In this document: positions 39,301 through 47,559 of the stretch, in pieces
Numbering within the stretch: position 1 is the stretch's first letter
How the letters are laid out: each line of letters opens with the position of its first letter
Source of the DNA: CAVYXZ01 sp963772595
GTDB taxonomy: Bacteria; Chloroflexota; Anaerolineae; Aggregatilineales; Phototrophicaceae
Assembly (NCBI GenBank): GCA_963772595.1
Contig: CAVYXZ010000011.1
Location: forward strand, 129,285 to 193,284
Length of the DNA stretch: 64,000 nt
Reading direction: 5' to 3'
Translations under genes and position numbers: made by a program
The notes under the pieces: model-generated
Seen by the model: only the letters and a program-made list of their open reading frames with translations
Database searches by the model: none
What the model was told of the DNA's origin: nothing

Positions 39301-41564
39301 GCTGAAGTAGTTCTGCCGCGAGATGGCGACCTGGGTCTCGCTGCCCGCACGCTGTACTTCCTGGATCACCGCCTCGCCCAGTTCGATGCCGTAGATGTAG
39401 CGCGGGTAGGTGATCAGGCTGTCTTGCAGTTCGCTGAGCACGTTGATAAACACGATCGGGACTCTCAGTGACCTGCGCGATCTCGGCCAGCACCGGCGTC
39501 AGCGGTTCATCCGCCGTAAGGACCGCGCCTGCCAGTTCCGCGATGCGCCGCAGGCTGTCCGATTCCTGCACGCGCATTTCCAGATCGCGGTAGAGGCGCG
39601 CATTTTCAATAATGGCGGCGGCCTGCGTGGCGAAAATCGACAGCAGGCGTACATCATCATCGCTGAAGTAATCTTCGCTGAGACGGTTAGCGACTTGCAG
39701 CAGCCCCAACCGCCGCCCGCTAATCGACAGCGGCGCGATCATCATCTGCTGGATGTGCAGCGCGGACATGATCGGGTCCAGTTCGGCCTCGATAATCACC
39801 CGATCCGTGCTGACTGTGTTGGTGTACCAGGTATCTTCCTGCTGCCAGATGGCCTCGATACTGGTCCCAGGCCGGAGCGGAATGCTGTAATCCGCTACCA
39901 GCGCGTCATCCACACCGTAGAATGGCGCGCGAGCCACCAGACGCTTTCTCGCTTCATCATAGAGCAGAATGCCGCAAATCTGAATCTGCATCAGGTTGGC
40001 GATGCGGCTGTTGATCTCTTCGAACAGTTCGAAGGCGCTGCCAAAAGCGCTGATCGCGTGGGTGATTTCCTGAAGCCCGGCCAGTTCGGTCTCGCGGGAT
40101 TCCTCACGCTCGTACAGGCGCGTGTTCTCCACCACTGCCGCTGCCTGCGCCGCCATAACGCGCAGCGTCTGCATATCGTGCAGGACGAAACCGCCCTCGG
40201 ACTGCTTATTGCCCATCAGGATGATGCCCGTGCGGCGGCTGCCGACTTCCAGCGGGATCAGGGCGATATTGTAAATACCGACGATGTTGACCAGATCGGT
40301 CATATTGCAGAGTCTCGACCATCGGCTCGTCGGCAATGTCGTTGGAGACCCAGTAAGGCTGATTCTGCCAGATGCGGAACTGCGGGCTGTTGGGCGGGGT
40401 CGGGATACTGAAGCGCCGCGTGATCTGGTCGGGAATGCCGTAGAACGGCAGTTTGGGCAGCAGCGCTTGCTTGAAATCGTCGTATTGCAGGATGCCGCAA
40501 ATGTCCGTGCCGATCAACTGCGCCAGCCGTTCGGAGAGGGCGCGATAGACGGCATGGGCGTAATCTTTGTCTTTGGCCTGTTCCAGCGCGTCCTGCAAGC
40601 CGGTCAGGTTCTCGATGTGCTGCGACTGCGCGGCGTAGAGTTCGGCGTTGTAGATGGCGATGGCGACCTGTTTGCTGATGGCCTGAAGCAGCGCCACTTC
40701 CTTCTGGCTGAAGGCATCCGGCAGGGCCGACGCCAGTTCGAAGGTGCCGATAAAGCGTTCACCCACTTCCAGCGGCACGCCGACAAAGCTGCTGTAGCCG
40801 TTGTCAGGCAGCAGGGGCATCACCGCCGACGGGCTGTCAGGATCGACGGAAAGTACCGGCTGGCGATGTTTGGCGATCCAGCCGCTGATCCCCTCGCCCA
40901 CATGATAGACACCGCCGGATGCGGAGAGTTTGAGGACGTAGGTGGCATCCCCCAACCAGCCACGCGGTTCCATCACCTGCGCTTCGGCATTCCACAGGCA
41001 GATCTCGCCCGCATCAGCCTTTACGTCGGCGTTGACCACTTCCAGCAGGACTTGCAGCACCTGCTCGACGCCCAGGCTGGCATTGACCGTCTCGCCGATG
41101 CGGTTAATCAGGGCGATGGCCTGGGCCAGATCCAGCACCTTGGGGTTGGCAGTCTGGCTGCCCAGCTCGCGCATGACGACGACGGTGCGCATTCCATCAT
41201 CACCAGGGACGCGATGCGATGAGGCCTCGACCCAGCGCGGGCCAAGCTGAAAAGAGGACTGGAACTCGTGGGCAAAGAGACCGAGAAAGCTGTCCGGCGG
41301 TTGGGCCACCTGGGCGATGATCTCCAGGTTAGGTGTGGTGCCGTTCATGCCCAGCCAGCGCCGGGCGCGCTCGTTGACATAGACCAACTGCCCGTGCTCG
41401 CGGGAAACTAAAATTGCGTCGTCGCTGGAGGCAGCGGGGACCTCTTCCAGGGCAAGTACTTCAGCCGCTGGTTGCTGGCCGAGTTCCTGACGCTGGCGCA
41501 GCCACAGGTAAATCCATACACAAATGACAGCCCCACCGACAAATAAAAATATCGCCAGGCCCAT
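33338..41564 (-). CDS. giant multi-GAF sensor histidine kinase, several frameshifts
   Basis: One kinase of about 2,740 codons spread over five frames. From the ATG at 41564: a membrane segment (FLFVGGAVICVWIYLWL), a PAS-like domain (about 41430-41150), then GAF domains starting near 41130, 40610, 40085, 39560, 39055, 38540 and 37960. A PAS follows at 37440-37110, then GAF domains near 37070, 36585, 36065, 35545 and 34950, a third PAS at 34410-34090, the dimerisation helix with SNVSHELRTPM (34010), and the ATPase domain with NLVDNAFNYTY, DTGIGIP and GTGLGLPI. Frame breaks lie near 40304, 39458, 34200 and 33790-33950. Most GAF repeats end in the same NTRLY-type helix, so the array grew by duplication. 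No bilin-type Cys is visible. Operon neighbours on both sides are response regulators. Confidence 0.88.
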
Positions 41565-41572
41565 GATTTACA

Positions 41573-42511
41573 TTACCACTCTGTCAGTATTTTCGATCCG
41601 CTGTCTTCGCTGCCCGTACCGCTCACACCCCGGCGGCGGTTCTCAGCAGCCAGTTCGGTAATTTCGCGTATATCGGAAAACCGGTGCGTGTGCGTGGACA
41701 CCATGCCAGCACCCAGAGTCATCAGGGGAGCCTGCCGCTCGCCACTGTCGCCATCCGGCACCAGGATATAGCCGCGCTCACGGTCTATAAAGGAATAGTG
41801 CTGCTTCACACCCTCATTAAAGCGCGCCACGATCTGGTCGCGGGCCTTTTCCGCCATGTCGCCGTGCGTAATCATGATGAAGGTATCGCGGGCCGGGTGC
41901 CCCAGGAAATCATCCGCCGTGCCGAGTTCGTCCACCACTTCGTTCATCACCAGCGCCAGGAAGCGAATAGCATCGTCCCCAGCCACGAAGCCGTAGACCT
42001 CGGTGAAATCGTCGTAGTTGTTGATCTTGAGGTCCACGTAGGTCCAGTCGCCTTCGCTGCGCATGAGCTGGCGCAGGTGATCTTCGATCAGGCGACCGGT
42101 CGGCAGGCCGGATTTATCGTCAATCTGGGCGTGTTTCTTGGCGGCGGTAATGGAGTTCTGGACGCGCAGGCGCAGTTCTTCAATGTCGAAGGGCTTGGTG
42201 ACGTAATCGTCCGCGCCGAGTTCCAGACCGATAATTTTGTCGCTGCGTTCATCTTTTTGCGTGAGGAAGATAATCGGGATGTGCCCGGTGCGCGTCGTCT
42301 GGCGCAGTTCGCGGCACACGTCGTAGCCGTTCATGTCCGGCAGCATAATGTCGAGGACGATGAGATCGGGCAGCTGCTTCCGGGTCATCTCCAGGGCATC
42401 GTTGCCGCGCGGTGCCACCTGGACTTCGTATCCCTGCCCGGAGAAATAGATACGAAGCATATTTGAAATGTCGAAGTCGTCTTCGACGACCAGGAGTTGA
42501 CCGTTGCTCAT
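41573..42511 (-). CDS. response regulator with degenerate GGDEF-like domain
   Basis: A 312-residue protein. Residues 1-120 are a receiver: VVEDDFD, LIVLDIMLPDMNG with the phospho-acceptor Asp, IIFLTQKDE and DYVTKPFDIEEL. After a short helix (LRLRVQNSITAAKKH) a nucleotide-cyclase-like fold follows with GLPTGRLIEDHL, YVDLKINNYDDFTEVYGFVAGDDAIRFLALV, but the GGDEF loop reads GHPARDTFIM. Diguanylate cyclase activity is therefore not expected; it may bind a nucleotide or only dimerise. It is 8 bases upstream of the giant kinase, and its own start follows a perfect palindrome. Confidence 0.86.
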   Translation of the reverse strand: MSNGQLLVVEDDFDISNMLRIYFSGQGYEVQVAPRGNDALEMTRKQLPDLIVLDIMLPDMNGYDVCRELRQTTRTGHIPIIFLTQKDERSDKIIGLELGADDYVTKPFDIEELRLRVQNSITAAKKHAQIDDKSGLPTGRLIEDHLRQLMRSEGDWTYVDLKINNYDDFTEVYGFVAGDDAIRFLALVMNEVVDELGTADDFLGHPARDTFIMITHGDMAEKARDQIVARFNEGVKQHYSFIDRERGYILVPDGDSGERQAPLMTLGAGMVSTHTHRFSDIREITELAAENRRRGVSGTGSEDSGSKILTEW

Positions 42512-42534
42512 AGTTGCGTCCCTCAAGCCACATC

Positions 42535-42549
42535 AGTATTACAAATACT
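42535..42549. promoter_or_regulatory. palindrome upstream of the receiver-kinase genes
   Basis: AGTATT, ACA, AATACT form a perfect 6+3+6 inverted repeat 24 bases before the ATG at 42511, within the 146-base gap that separates the regulator-kinase genes from the acyl-ACP-reductase-like gene. A TATAGT hexamer on the minus strand overlaps its edge (42552-42547). It may be an operator for an internal promoter. Confidence 0.45.
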
Positions 42550-42657
42550 ATACACTATTCTGACCGAATGCGCACCAACACCCGCCCTCTCTTCCAGTAT
42601 ACGCGCGATTCCTTATATGAAACGTGGCTTTATAAGAATTTACAGGCCAATTGTGTG

Positions 42658-43747
42658 CTACCACACGCGGCGGTTGTGGGCGGCTTTCTCGCGGACGCGG
42701 TCGATGGTTTCCTGGGTGACGGCCTGGCCGAAGCTGCGGAAGCCGGAGAGCCGGAAGCCGTGCCGTGTGGCGATCTCGCCGATTTCGAGCGCCTGCTCGA
42801 TGCTGATGTCCTTGCCGGTGGTGTAATCTTCGTAGCGGCCTTCCAGGGCCAGCGCCATCGTCTCGGCCATGCAGGCATAGGCTTTGCCGGGCGGAAAGCC
42901 GAAATCGAAGTGGAAATCGACCGGGCCGGGCACCTCAACCATGCCGCCCTCGATCACCAGCACGTCGTCACGCTCCGCCGCCACCTGCACCGAGACATCG
43001 CGCGGGCGGGCCACATCGCAGACGACCGCACCGGGCTTGAGATGCTCCGGGTGAATCACGGCGTCAATGTCGCTGCTGACGGCCAGGATCAGGTCGGCGT
43101 CGTAGATGGCGTCCATATCCAGGCTGGTCGTGATCTGCGCGAAACGTGCCGAGGCAGAGATCGCGCACTTGCAGCAGCGCCTCCTCGCGGCGGCCCACCA
43201 GCACCAGTTCGGCGCATTCGTCTGCCAGCATCTGCGCGCAGGTCTTGCCGATGGTCCCGGTCGCGCCCACGATGGCGACCTTGGCCGCGCGCATGTCGAT
43301 CTCCATGATTCGCGCCGCTTCGATCACCGCTTCGACCGCGATCACGACGGTATAGCTGTCGCCGTTGGTGACCGGCACGTCCAGGCGTTCGGCAATGGTG
43401 ATGCCGCCGTCGCCCACTACTGAGGTATAGGCTCCCAGACCGAGAATGCGCGCGCCCAGCTTCTCCGCTTTGTGGCCGGTGGCGACGATCTTGCGGTAGA
43501 CCGTTTCCAGCGGCAGCGCCAGCATGGTCGGCGGGGTAAAGGGCACCGCCAGCAGCCAGCCGCGCAGCTCGCGCCCGGTCGATTTGGAGCGGATGCCGGT
43601 GACTTCGGAGATGTACAGCGGCGGAAAGAAGCGCGACAGGTAATTGACCTGGCCTTCAGTCAGATACCTGGCAATGGGCACCTTGCGCGCTGCATCTTTC
43701 TTGATCTGAATCGGATGGATAATGAAGGCAAAGGTATCGTCAGGCAT
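42658..43747 (-). CDS. acyl-ACP-reductase (AAR)-like protein, one frameshift
   Basis: About 363 residues after joining frames near 43130-43150 (LLQVRDL to ARFAQITTSLDMDAIYDADLI). It resembles the long-chain acyl-[acyl-carrier-protein] reductases that make fatty aldehydes in cyanobacteria. SEVTGIRSKSTGRELRGWLL and the Rossmann motif AKVAIVGATGTIGKTCAQML match, as does GGMVEVPGPVDFHFDFG. AYACMAETMALALE retains the Cys that forms the acyl thioester in that family, and IEQALEIGEIATRHGF closes it. No aldehyde-deformylating oxygenase is adjacent, so the product may be an aldehyde or alcohol, not an alkane. Its start overlaps the upstream stop (TAATG). Confidence 0.75.
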
Positions 43748-45081
43748 TACCAGTCCTCGCCCGCGCCGATTTCGTCCTGTTCATCGCGCGGATAAAAACG
43801 AGGATGGTTCACGCCGGTGTACTGGTGATGGTCGCTCTCTTCGTAGGTGACGCCCAGGCGAATCACGCGGCGGTGCGGTGAAACGAAGATCACCACGTCG
43901 GATTCAATGGTTCGGCCCGGATACACCACCACCCCGGAGCCAATGCGCACGTTATGGCCCACGCCCGCGCCCAGCACGATCTGCCCGACCGGCAGCAGTT
44001 CGCCGTTGATATTGACCGCACGAATGGGGCGCTGCTGGATCAGGTTGAAATCAGTGAAGGTGTTGCCCGCGCCAATAAAGGAGCGGCGGCCAATGGCGCA
44101 CATTTGCAGGCAGGTATTCTGGGCGATGATGGTATTCTCCATCACCGAGGTGAGATAGAGCGAGGCTCGGAAGGGCAGAAAACAACCGTCGGCAATCGTA
44201 CTCATCATCAGCACGCAGCCGTCGTCAATGGTGACGTTGTTGCCGATGGTGCAGTTGTCGATCATCACACCGGGGCCAATATTACAGTTCTCGCCGATCT
44301 CCGCCGGGCCAGTGATGACCGCCGTCGGGTGAATGACCGTGCCACGCCCAACCCGTACCGCTGCCGAGGTGCTGAGCACCTGCTTCATCTCCATCACGGC
44401 GCGCCACAGCAGCCGCAGCGAGAAGAAATTGTGATGCGCCACGCGCTCGTCAAAGCGGCTGGCGCGGGCAAAGCAGCCGAAGATCGTCCCGGCGAAATAG
44501 ACATGCACCCAGGATTCAATGGACAGGATAGCGCGTGCGGGCAGGTAATGCGTCAGGTCGCCCTGCTCCATCGTCATGAAGTCGGGCACGCTGTAGAAAC
44601 CTTTTTCTTTGGCATCACTGGGGACGATCACCGGCGTAATGTTCGGCGTATAGCCCTGCGGCAGATAATAGAGATCGGCCAGATAAATTTCGTTACCGTC
44701 AGCGTCTCTGGCTTTCTCAAACGAGGTCGTCAGCGGCAGCGTGTAGGTGCGGAAGGCCGGATCATCGGCGCGGAAAGCGGCCCGACAGGCCGTATTAAGC
44801 TGCCGCGCCCGCTCGAAGAAATAGGTCAGGAACTCGATGTCGAACCACAGGTTATCCCGGTAGACAATGGCCGCCTCAGCAATCCCACGCATAGACTCGC
44901 GGTTGGGCAGGGTCGGCCCCAGCACCAGCCCACGCGGGAACAACGCCGAGAACAATTCCTCATGGTGAAGCTTGAGAACGTCCAGGCCAATGGTCAACTG
45001 GCTGGCCGGTTCGTTAAACGGCAGCACGTGACGCCGGTCCTCAATGACGTAGCGGTGGATCTGCGGCTGATCTTTAGCCAT
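43747..45081 (-). CDS. left-handed beta-helix (hexapeptide repeat) protein
   Basis: A 444-residue protein. Residues 1-230 are an alpha/beta-type region without a recognised family (SQLTIGLDVLKLHHEELFSALFPRG, NLWFDIEFLTYFFERARQLN). From about 245 to 415 a left-handed beta-helix of hexapeptide repeats follows: VIHPTAVITGPAEIGENCNIG, TIGNNVTIDDGC, IGRRSFIGAGNTF, LGAGVGHNVRIGSG. This fold is used by acyl- and acetyltransferases and by sugar-nucleotide enzymes, but the catalytic His cannot be picked with confidence. It is translated between the hydrolase (8-base overlap) and the AAR-like gene (TAATG), which suggests joint work on an acyl or lipid substrate. Confidence 0.72.
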   Translation of the reverse strand: MAKDQPQIHRYVIEDRRHVLPFNEPASQLTIGLDVLKLHHEELFSALFPRGLVLGPTLPNRESMRGIAEAAIVYRDNLWFDIEFLTYFFERARQLNTACRAAFRADDPAFRTYTLPLTTSFEKARDADGNEIYLADLYYLPQGYTPNITPVIVPSDAKEKGFYSVPDFMTMEQGDLTHYLPARAILSIESWVHVYFAGTIFGCFARASRFDERVAHHNFFSLRLLWRAVMEMKQVLSTSAAVRVGRGTVIHPTAVITGPAEIGENCNIGPGVMIDNCTIGNNVTIDDGCVLMMSTIADGCFLPFRASLYLTSVMENTIIAQNTCLQMCAIGRRSFIGAGNTFTDFNLIQQRPIRAVNINGELLPVGQIVLGAGVGHNVRIGSGVVVYPGRTIESDVVIFVSPHRRVIRLGVTYEESDHHQYTGVNHPRFYPRDEQDEIGAGEDW

Positions 45082-45883
45082 TGTTCAGGAAATCTCGCAC
45101 CGTCGTGTGAAAGCGGGTTGGCTCATCCAACATGGCGAAATGGCCGGACTTTTCGAACCAGGCGACCTTGCTGTGCGGCGCGGTCTGGCGCAGCAACCGG
45201 GCCTGATTGGGGTTCACGATCAGATCGCGCGCGCCGTAGATGCCCAGCAGCGGCATGTGCAGCTTGTGCATATCCGCGCGCAGGTCGGTTTTGTGCAGCG
45301 TGGCGATGCTCTCGAAGAAGGCCCCGCCGGTCAGCCCCTGCAGGTCAGCCAGCATCATCTGGCTCAGCGCCTTGCCGTCGGTCGCCAGCAGATGTGAATA
45401 GCCGCGCATGAAGATGCGGAAGCCGCGCATGAAGACATTGAATAACCAGGGCATGGTTTTCGAGAGTTGAATCCAGCCTTCAAAACTGGCCGTCTTGAGC
45501 AGCAGGCTGAGCGAACGGCCATCAATCGGCGAGCCGATCACGATGACTTTGACGACTTTATCCGGGTGCTGGATGGCGCTGGCAAGCGACACCGTGCCGC
45601 CCATCGAATGCCCGACCAGCGGCGCTTTGGGGATACCCAGGCGATCCATGAACTGATCCACCAGCAGGACAAAATTGGCGACCGAAAAATCGTCCCCCTG
45701 GTCGCCGGATTCACCAAAGCCCCAGAAATCGACAGCGTAAGTACGAAACTCTTTGCCGAGTTCGAGAATGCTGCTGCGCCACAGGCCCCAGGACCCCAGC
45801 CAGCCGTGCAATAAAAGAACAGGGCGTCCGCGTCCGTGAGCTTCATAATGGACAATACCCTGCTCGGTCACCAGTGTTGCCAC
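45074..45883 (-). CDS. alpha/beta hydrolase with intact catalytic triad
   Basis: A 269-residue alpha/beta hydrolase. HGRGRPVLLLHGWLGSWGLW is the oxyanion region, LVGHSMGGTV the nucleophile elbow with Ser, GARDLIVNP the Asp and SGHFAMLDEP the His. It is the closest match in this window to the serine-less protein at 31878-32925: the opening GRGRPVxLLHxWLGSW is shared. The start is GTG at 45883 with AGGGG upstream. It overlaps the beta-helix gene by 8 bases. An ester or thioester substrate is likely; the neighbouring AAR-like gene suggests a lipid. Confidence 0.85.
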   Translation of the reverse strand: MATLVTEQGIVHYEAHGRGRPVLLLHGWLGSWGLWRSSILELGKEFRTYAVDFWGFGESGDQGDDFSVANFVLLVDQFMDRLGIPKAPLVGHSMGGTVSLASAIQHPDKVVKVIVIGSPIDGRSLSLLLKTASFEGWIQLSKTMPWLFNVFMRGFRIFMRGYSHLLATDGKALSQMMLADLQGLTGGAFFESIATLHKTDLRADMHKLHMPLLGIYGARDLIVNPNQARLLRQTAPHSKVAWFEKSGHFAMLDEPTRFHTTVRDFLNNG

Positions 45884-45920
45884 CGTTATTGGCCCCTATA
45901 CGTGCGGCATGGAGGACTGC

Positions 45921-46457
45921 TCAGCCTTCCATTTCCTCCAGGATCGAATACAGGAGTTCGAGCAGTACGTTTTTGACGCTTTCTTTGTCTTTGGCGATAC
46001 AGGGCAGCAGCTTGACATCTTCTTCGATGCGCAGTGCAATGCGCAGATCGTCAGCCGCCCAGGCATCGGGATCATCCTGCTTGTTGGCCGCCACCACGTA
46101 GGGTGTGTTGGCATAAGCGCGGAAGGTTTCGAGGATGCTTTTGGCCTCGCGGAAGGTCTCCGGCTTGGCGCTGTCCACCATCACGACGAAACCCAGCATA
46201 CCCTCCGCCAGGATTTCCCACATGAAGTCAAAACGGCGCTGGCCCGGCGTCCCGAAGAGGTAGAGGACCAGGTCGTCGTCAACGGTAATGCGCCCGAAAT
46301 CCATCGCAACCGTTGTCGCTTCCTTCTGCTGCGATTCAGCAGTGTCCGCCGAGATGCCGCGCTCTGTTGAAACGACTTCGATTTCACTGATAGAACGGAT
46401 AAACTCCGTTTTACCCGAACTAAAGGGGCCAGTGATAACCATTTTCACAGTCTGCAT
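45921..46457 (-). CDS. MglA-like small Ras-type GTPase
   Basis: A 178-residue small GTPase of the MglA/Rup bacterial Ras-like type. MVITGPFSSGKTEFIRSISE is the P-loop, TVAMDFGRI the switch I region with Thr, LFGTPGQRRFDFMWE the G3 motif, with P in place of the second variable residue as in MglA-like proteins, and VVAANKQD the G4 motif. Such switches control polarity, motility and secretion in bacteria and usually need a Roadblock or PATAN partner. The ATG at 46457 gives a normal N-terminus. It lies directly after the PATAN/DUF4388 gene. Confidence 0.86.
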   Translation of the reverse strand: MQTVKMVITGPFSSGKTEFIRSISEIEVVSTERGISADTAESQQKEATTVAMDFGRITVDDDLVLYLFGTPGQRRFDFMWEILAEGMLGFVVMVDSAKPETFREAKSILETFRAYANTPYVVAANKQDDPDAWAADDLRIALRIEEDVKLLPCIAKDKESVKNVLLELLYSILEEMEG

Positions 46458-46502
46458 AACATACCCGCTCTTCCAGCTAGGTCCCTGATGGACATAAGGC
46501 AA

Positions 46503-47372
46503 TTACATCGATTTGATTTGGTCGATCAACTTGTTAACCACGCTCCTCTGCACCTGGGGAGCCTTCGGCCCGGTCCTCAGACCCGGCTTCTTGGCAACTT
46601 CCATGCCCGGTGGCTTTACCAGTTCAACCAGGCCCGCCTGCTCCAGACCGTAGACGATGCGGCGGATCTCGATATCCGACATGTTGTTATGCCGGGCGAT
46701 CTGCCGGATCGAGTTCTTCGGATTGACGAAGGAGACGACCCGCCATTCTTCGACGCTGAGATGCACGCCCTTGAACTTCTCTTTGGGGTTCTCCGGGAAT
46801 TTGAGCGCGAAATCCAGGTTGGGCAGATGCTCGTTGAGCTGTTCCGCCTCTTTGATGCGCCGCGACCCCTCGATGATGACGTTTTCCAGGTCAATCGGGA
46901 CCAGGATGCGGTCCGAGCTGGGCATCTTGCCGTCATCGAAACGGAAAGGCCCATCCCCCCAGGTGAGCAAGTTATAGATGACATCCAGGGTATGCTGCTT
47001 GATGCTGGATACAATGTCATTTTGAGTGACGTAGTTGGCGTTAATCAGAAGCATTGCCAGGGCTTTATCGGTCGTGTTTCTGGCTCGCTCACGGATAATA
47101 CGCGCCTGTTCGTCGGTGAGCTTGCCCGCTTTGTTTAACACGGAGACGAGATTACCATCCTGCGAATCCAGCGACGCAAAGATCAGCTTGCCCGCATTGA
47201 AAGAGACTTTCGCACGCTCGGCACCGGGTCTCATTTTTTCGTTGTTCATTGCGTCTTTCTCGCCGGTCCGCACGCTCTCGAAGATGGTGAGGGTGCCGGT
47301 TTTCCGCGCGAGGTTAATCAGATTCAACAATTGAGTCGTGGTAAAGTCTCGAATATTGCCTTGTAACGGCAT
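46503..47372 (-). CDS. PATAN/DUF4388-domain protein
   Basis: A 289-residue protein. Residues 1-130 are a DUF4388 (PATAN) domain: MPLQGNIRDFTTTQLLNLINLARKTGTLTIF, KVSFNAGKLIFASL, LAMLLINANYVTQNDIVSSIKQHTLDVIYNLLTWGDGPFRFDDGK. The C-terminal part has a winged-helix-like element (SIRQIARHNNMSDIEIRRIVYGLEQAGLVELV). PATAN domains couple response-regulator or small-GTPase signals to other outputs in many Chloroflexota and myxobacteria. It is first after the promoter at 47448-47476 and 45 bases ahead of the GTPase gene, so it probably acts with that GTPase. Confidence 0.84.
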   Translation of the reverse strand: MPLQGNIRDFTTTQLLNLINLARKTGTLTIFESVRTGEKDAMNNEKMRPGAERAKVSFNAGKLIFASLDSQDGNLVSVLNKAGKLTDEQARIIRERARNTTDKALAMLLINANYVTQNDIVSSIKQHTLDVIYNLLTWGDGPFRFDDGKMPSSDRILVPIDLENVIIEGSRRIKEAEQLNEHLPNLDFALKFPENPKEKFKGVHLSVEEWRVVSFVNPKNSIRQIARHNNMSDIEIRRIVYGLEQAGLVELVKPPGMEVAKKPGLRTGPKAPQVQRSVVNKLIDQIKSM

Positions 47373-47447
47373 TTAGAACGGCCCTCCGCATTGTTGTGCA
47401 GGCCACCAGTAGGAGCGCGGATTCAACGGCTCAAAAACAATAACCTG

Positions 47448-47476
47448 ATTATAGCCAGCGCTCAAAAGCGAGTCAA
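47448..47476 (-). promoter_or_regulatory. sigma70-type promoter of the GTPase operon
   Basis: On the minus strand TTGACT (47476-47471) and TATAAT (47453-47448) are exactly 17 bases apart, near consensus. It reads into the PATAN/DUF4388 gene with a leader of about 70 bases and may drive the whole minus-strand block. Confidence 0.78.
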
Positions 47477-47496
47477 CTGACCCTAAACTCCTGCTT

Positions 47497-47524
47497 TTCA
47501 AAGCCTGTTTCGTGTCCGTATAAT
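47497..47524 (+). promoter_or_regulatory. probable promoter of the DUF3048 gene
   Basis: TATAAT at 47519-47524 with TTCAAA at 47497-47502 (16-base spacer). AGAAGGA at 47544-47550 precedes the ATG at 47560. It is divergent from the promoter at 47448-47476, with the -35 boxes about 20 bases apart. Confidence 0.5.
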
Positions 47525-47559
47525 CTTTACATCTGCTCATTATAGAAGGATTTGATATT

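Noticed and set aside
33338..41564. Phytochrome or cyanobacteriochrome chromophore site in the GAF array
   Set aside because: Cys residues such as those in GTDICGI and IQICGI lie in strands and lack the CH or similar bilin motif; light sensing is not supported.
42658..43747. A complete alkane-synthesis pair
   Set aside because: No aldehyde-deformylating oxygenase is adjacent or elsewhere in the window.
43954..45411. A 485-codon plus-strand frame
   Set aside because: It is antisense to the beta-helix and hydrolase genes and shows no domain.
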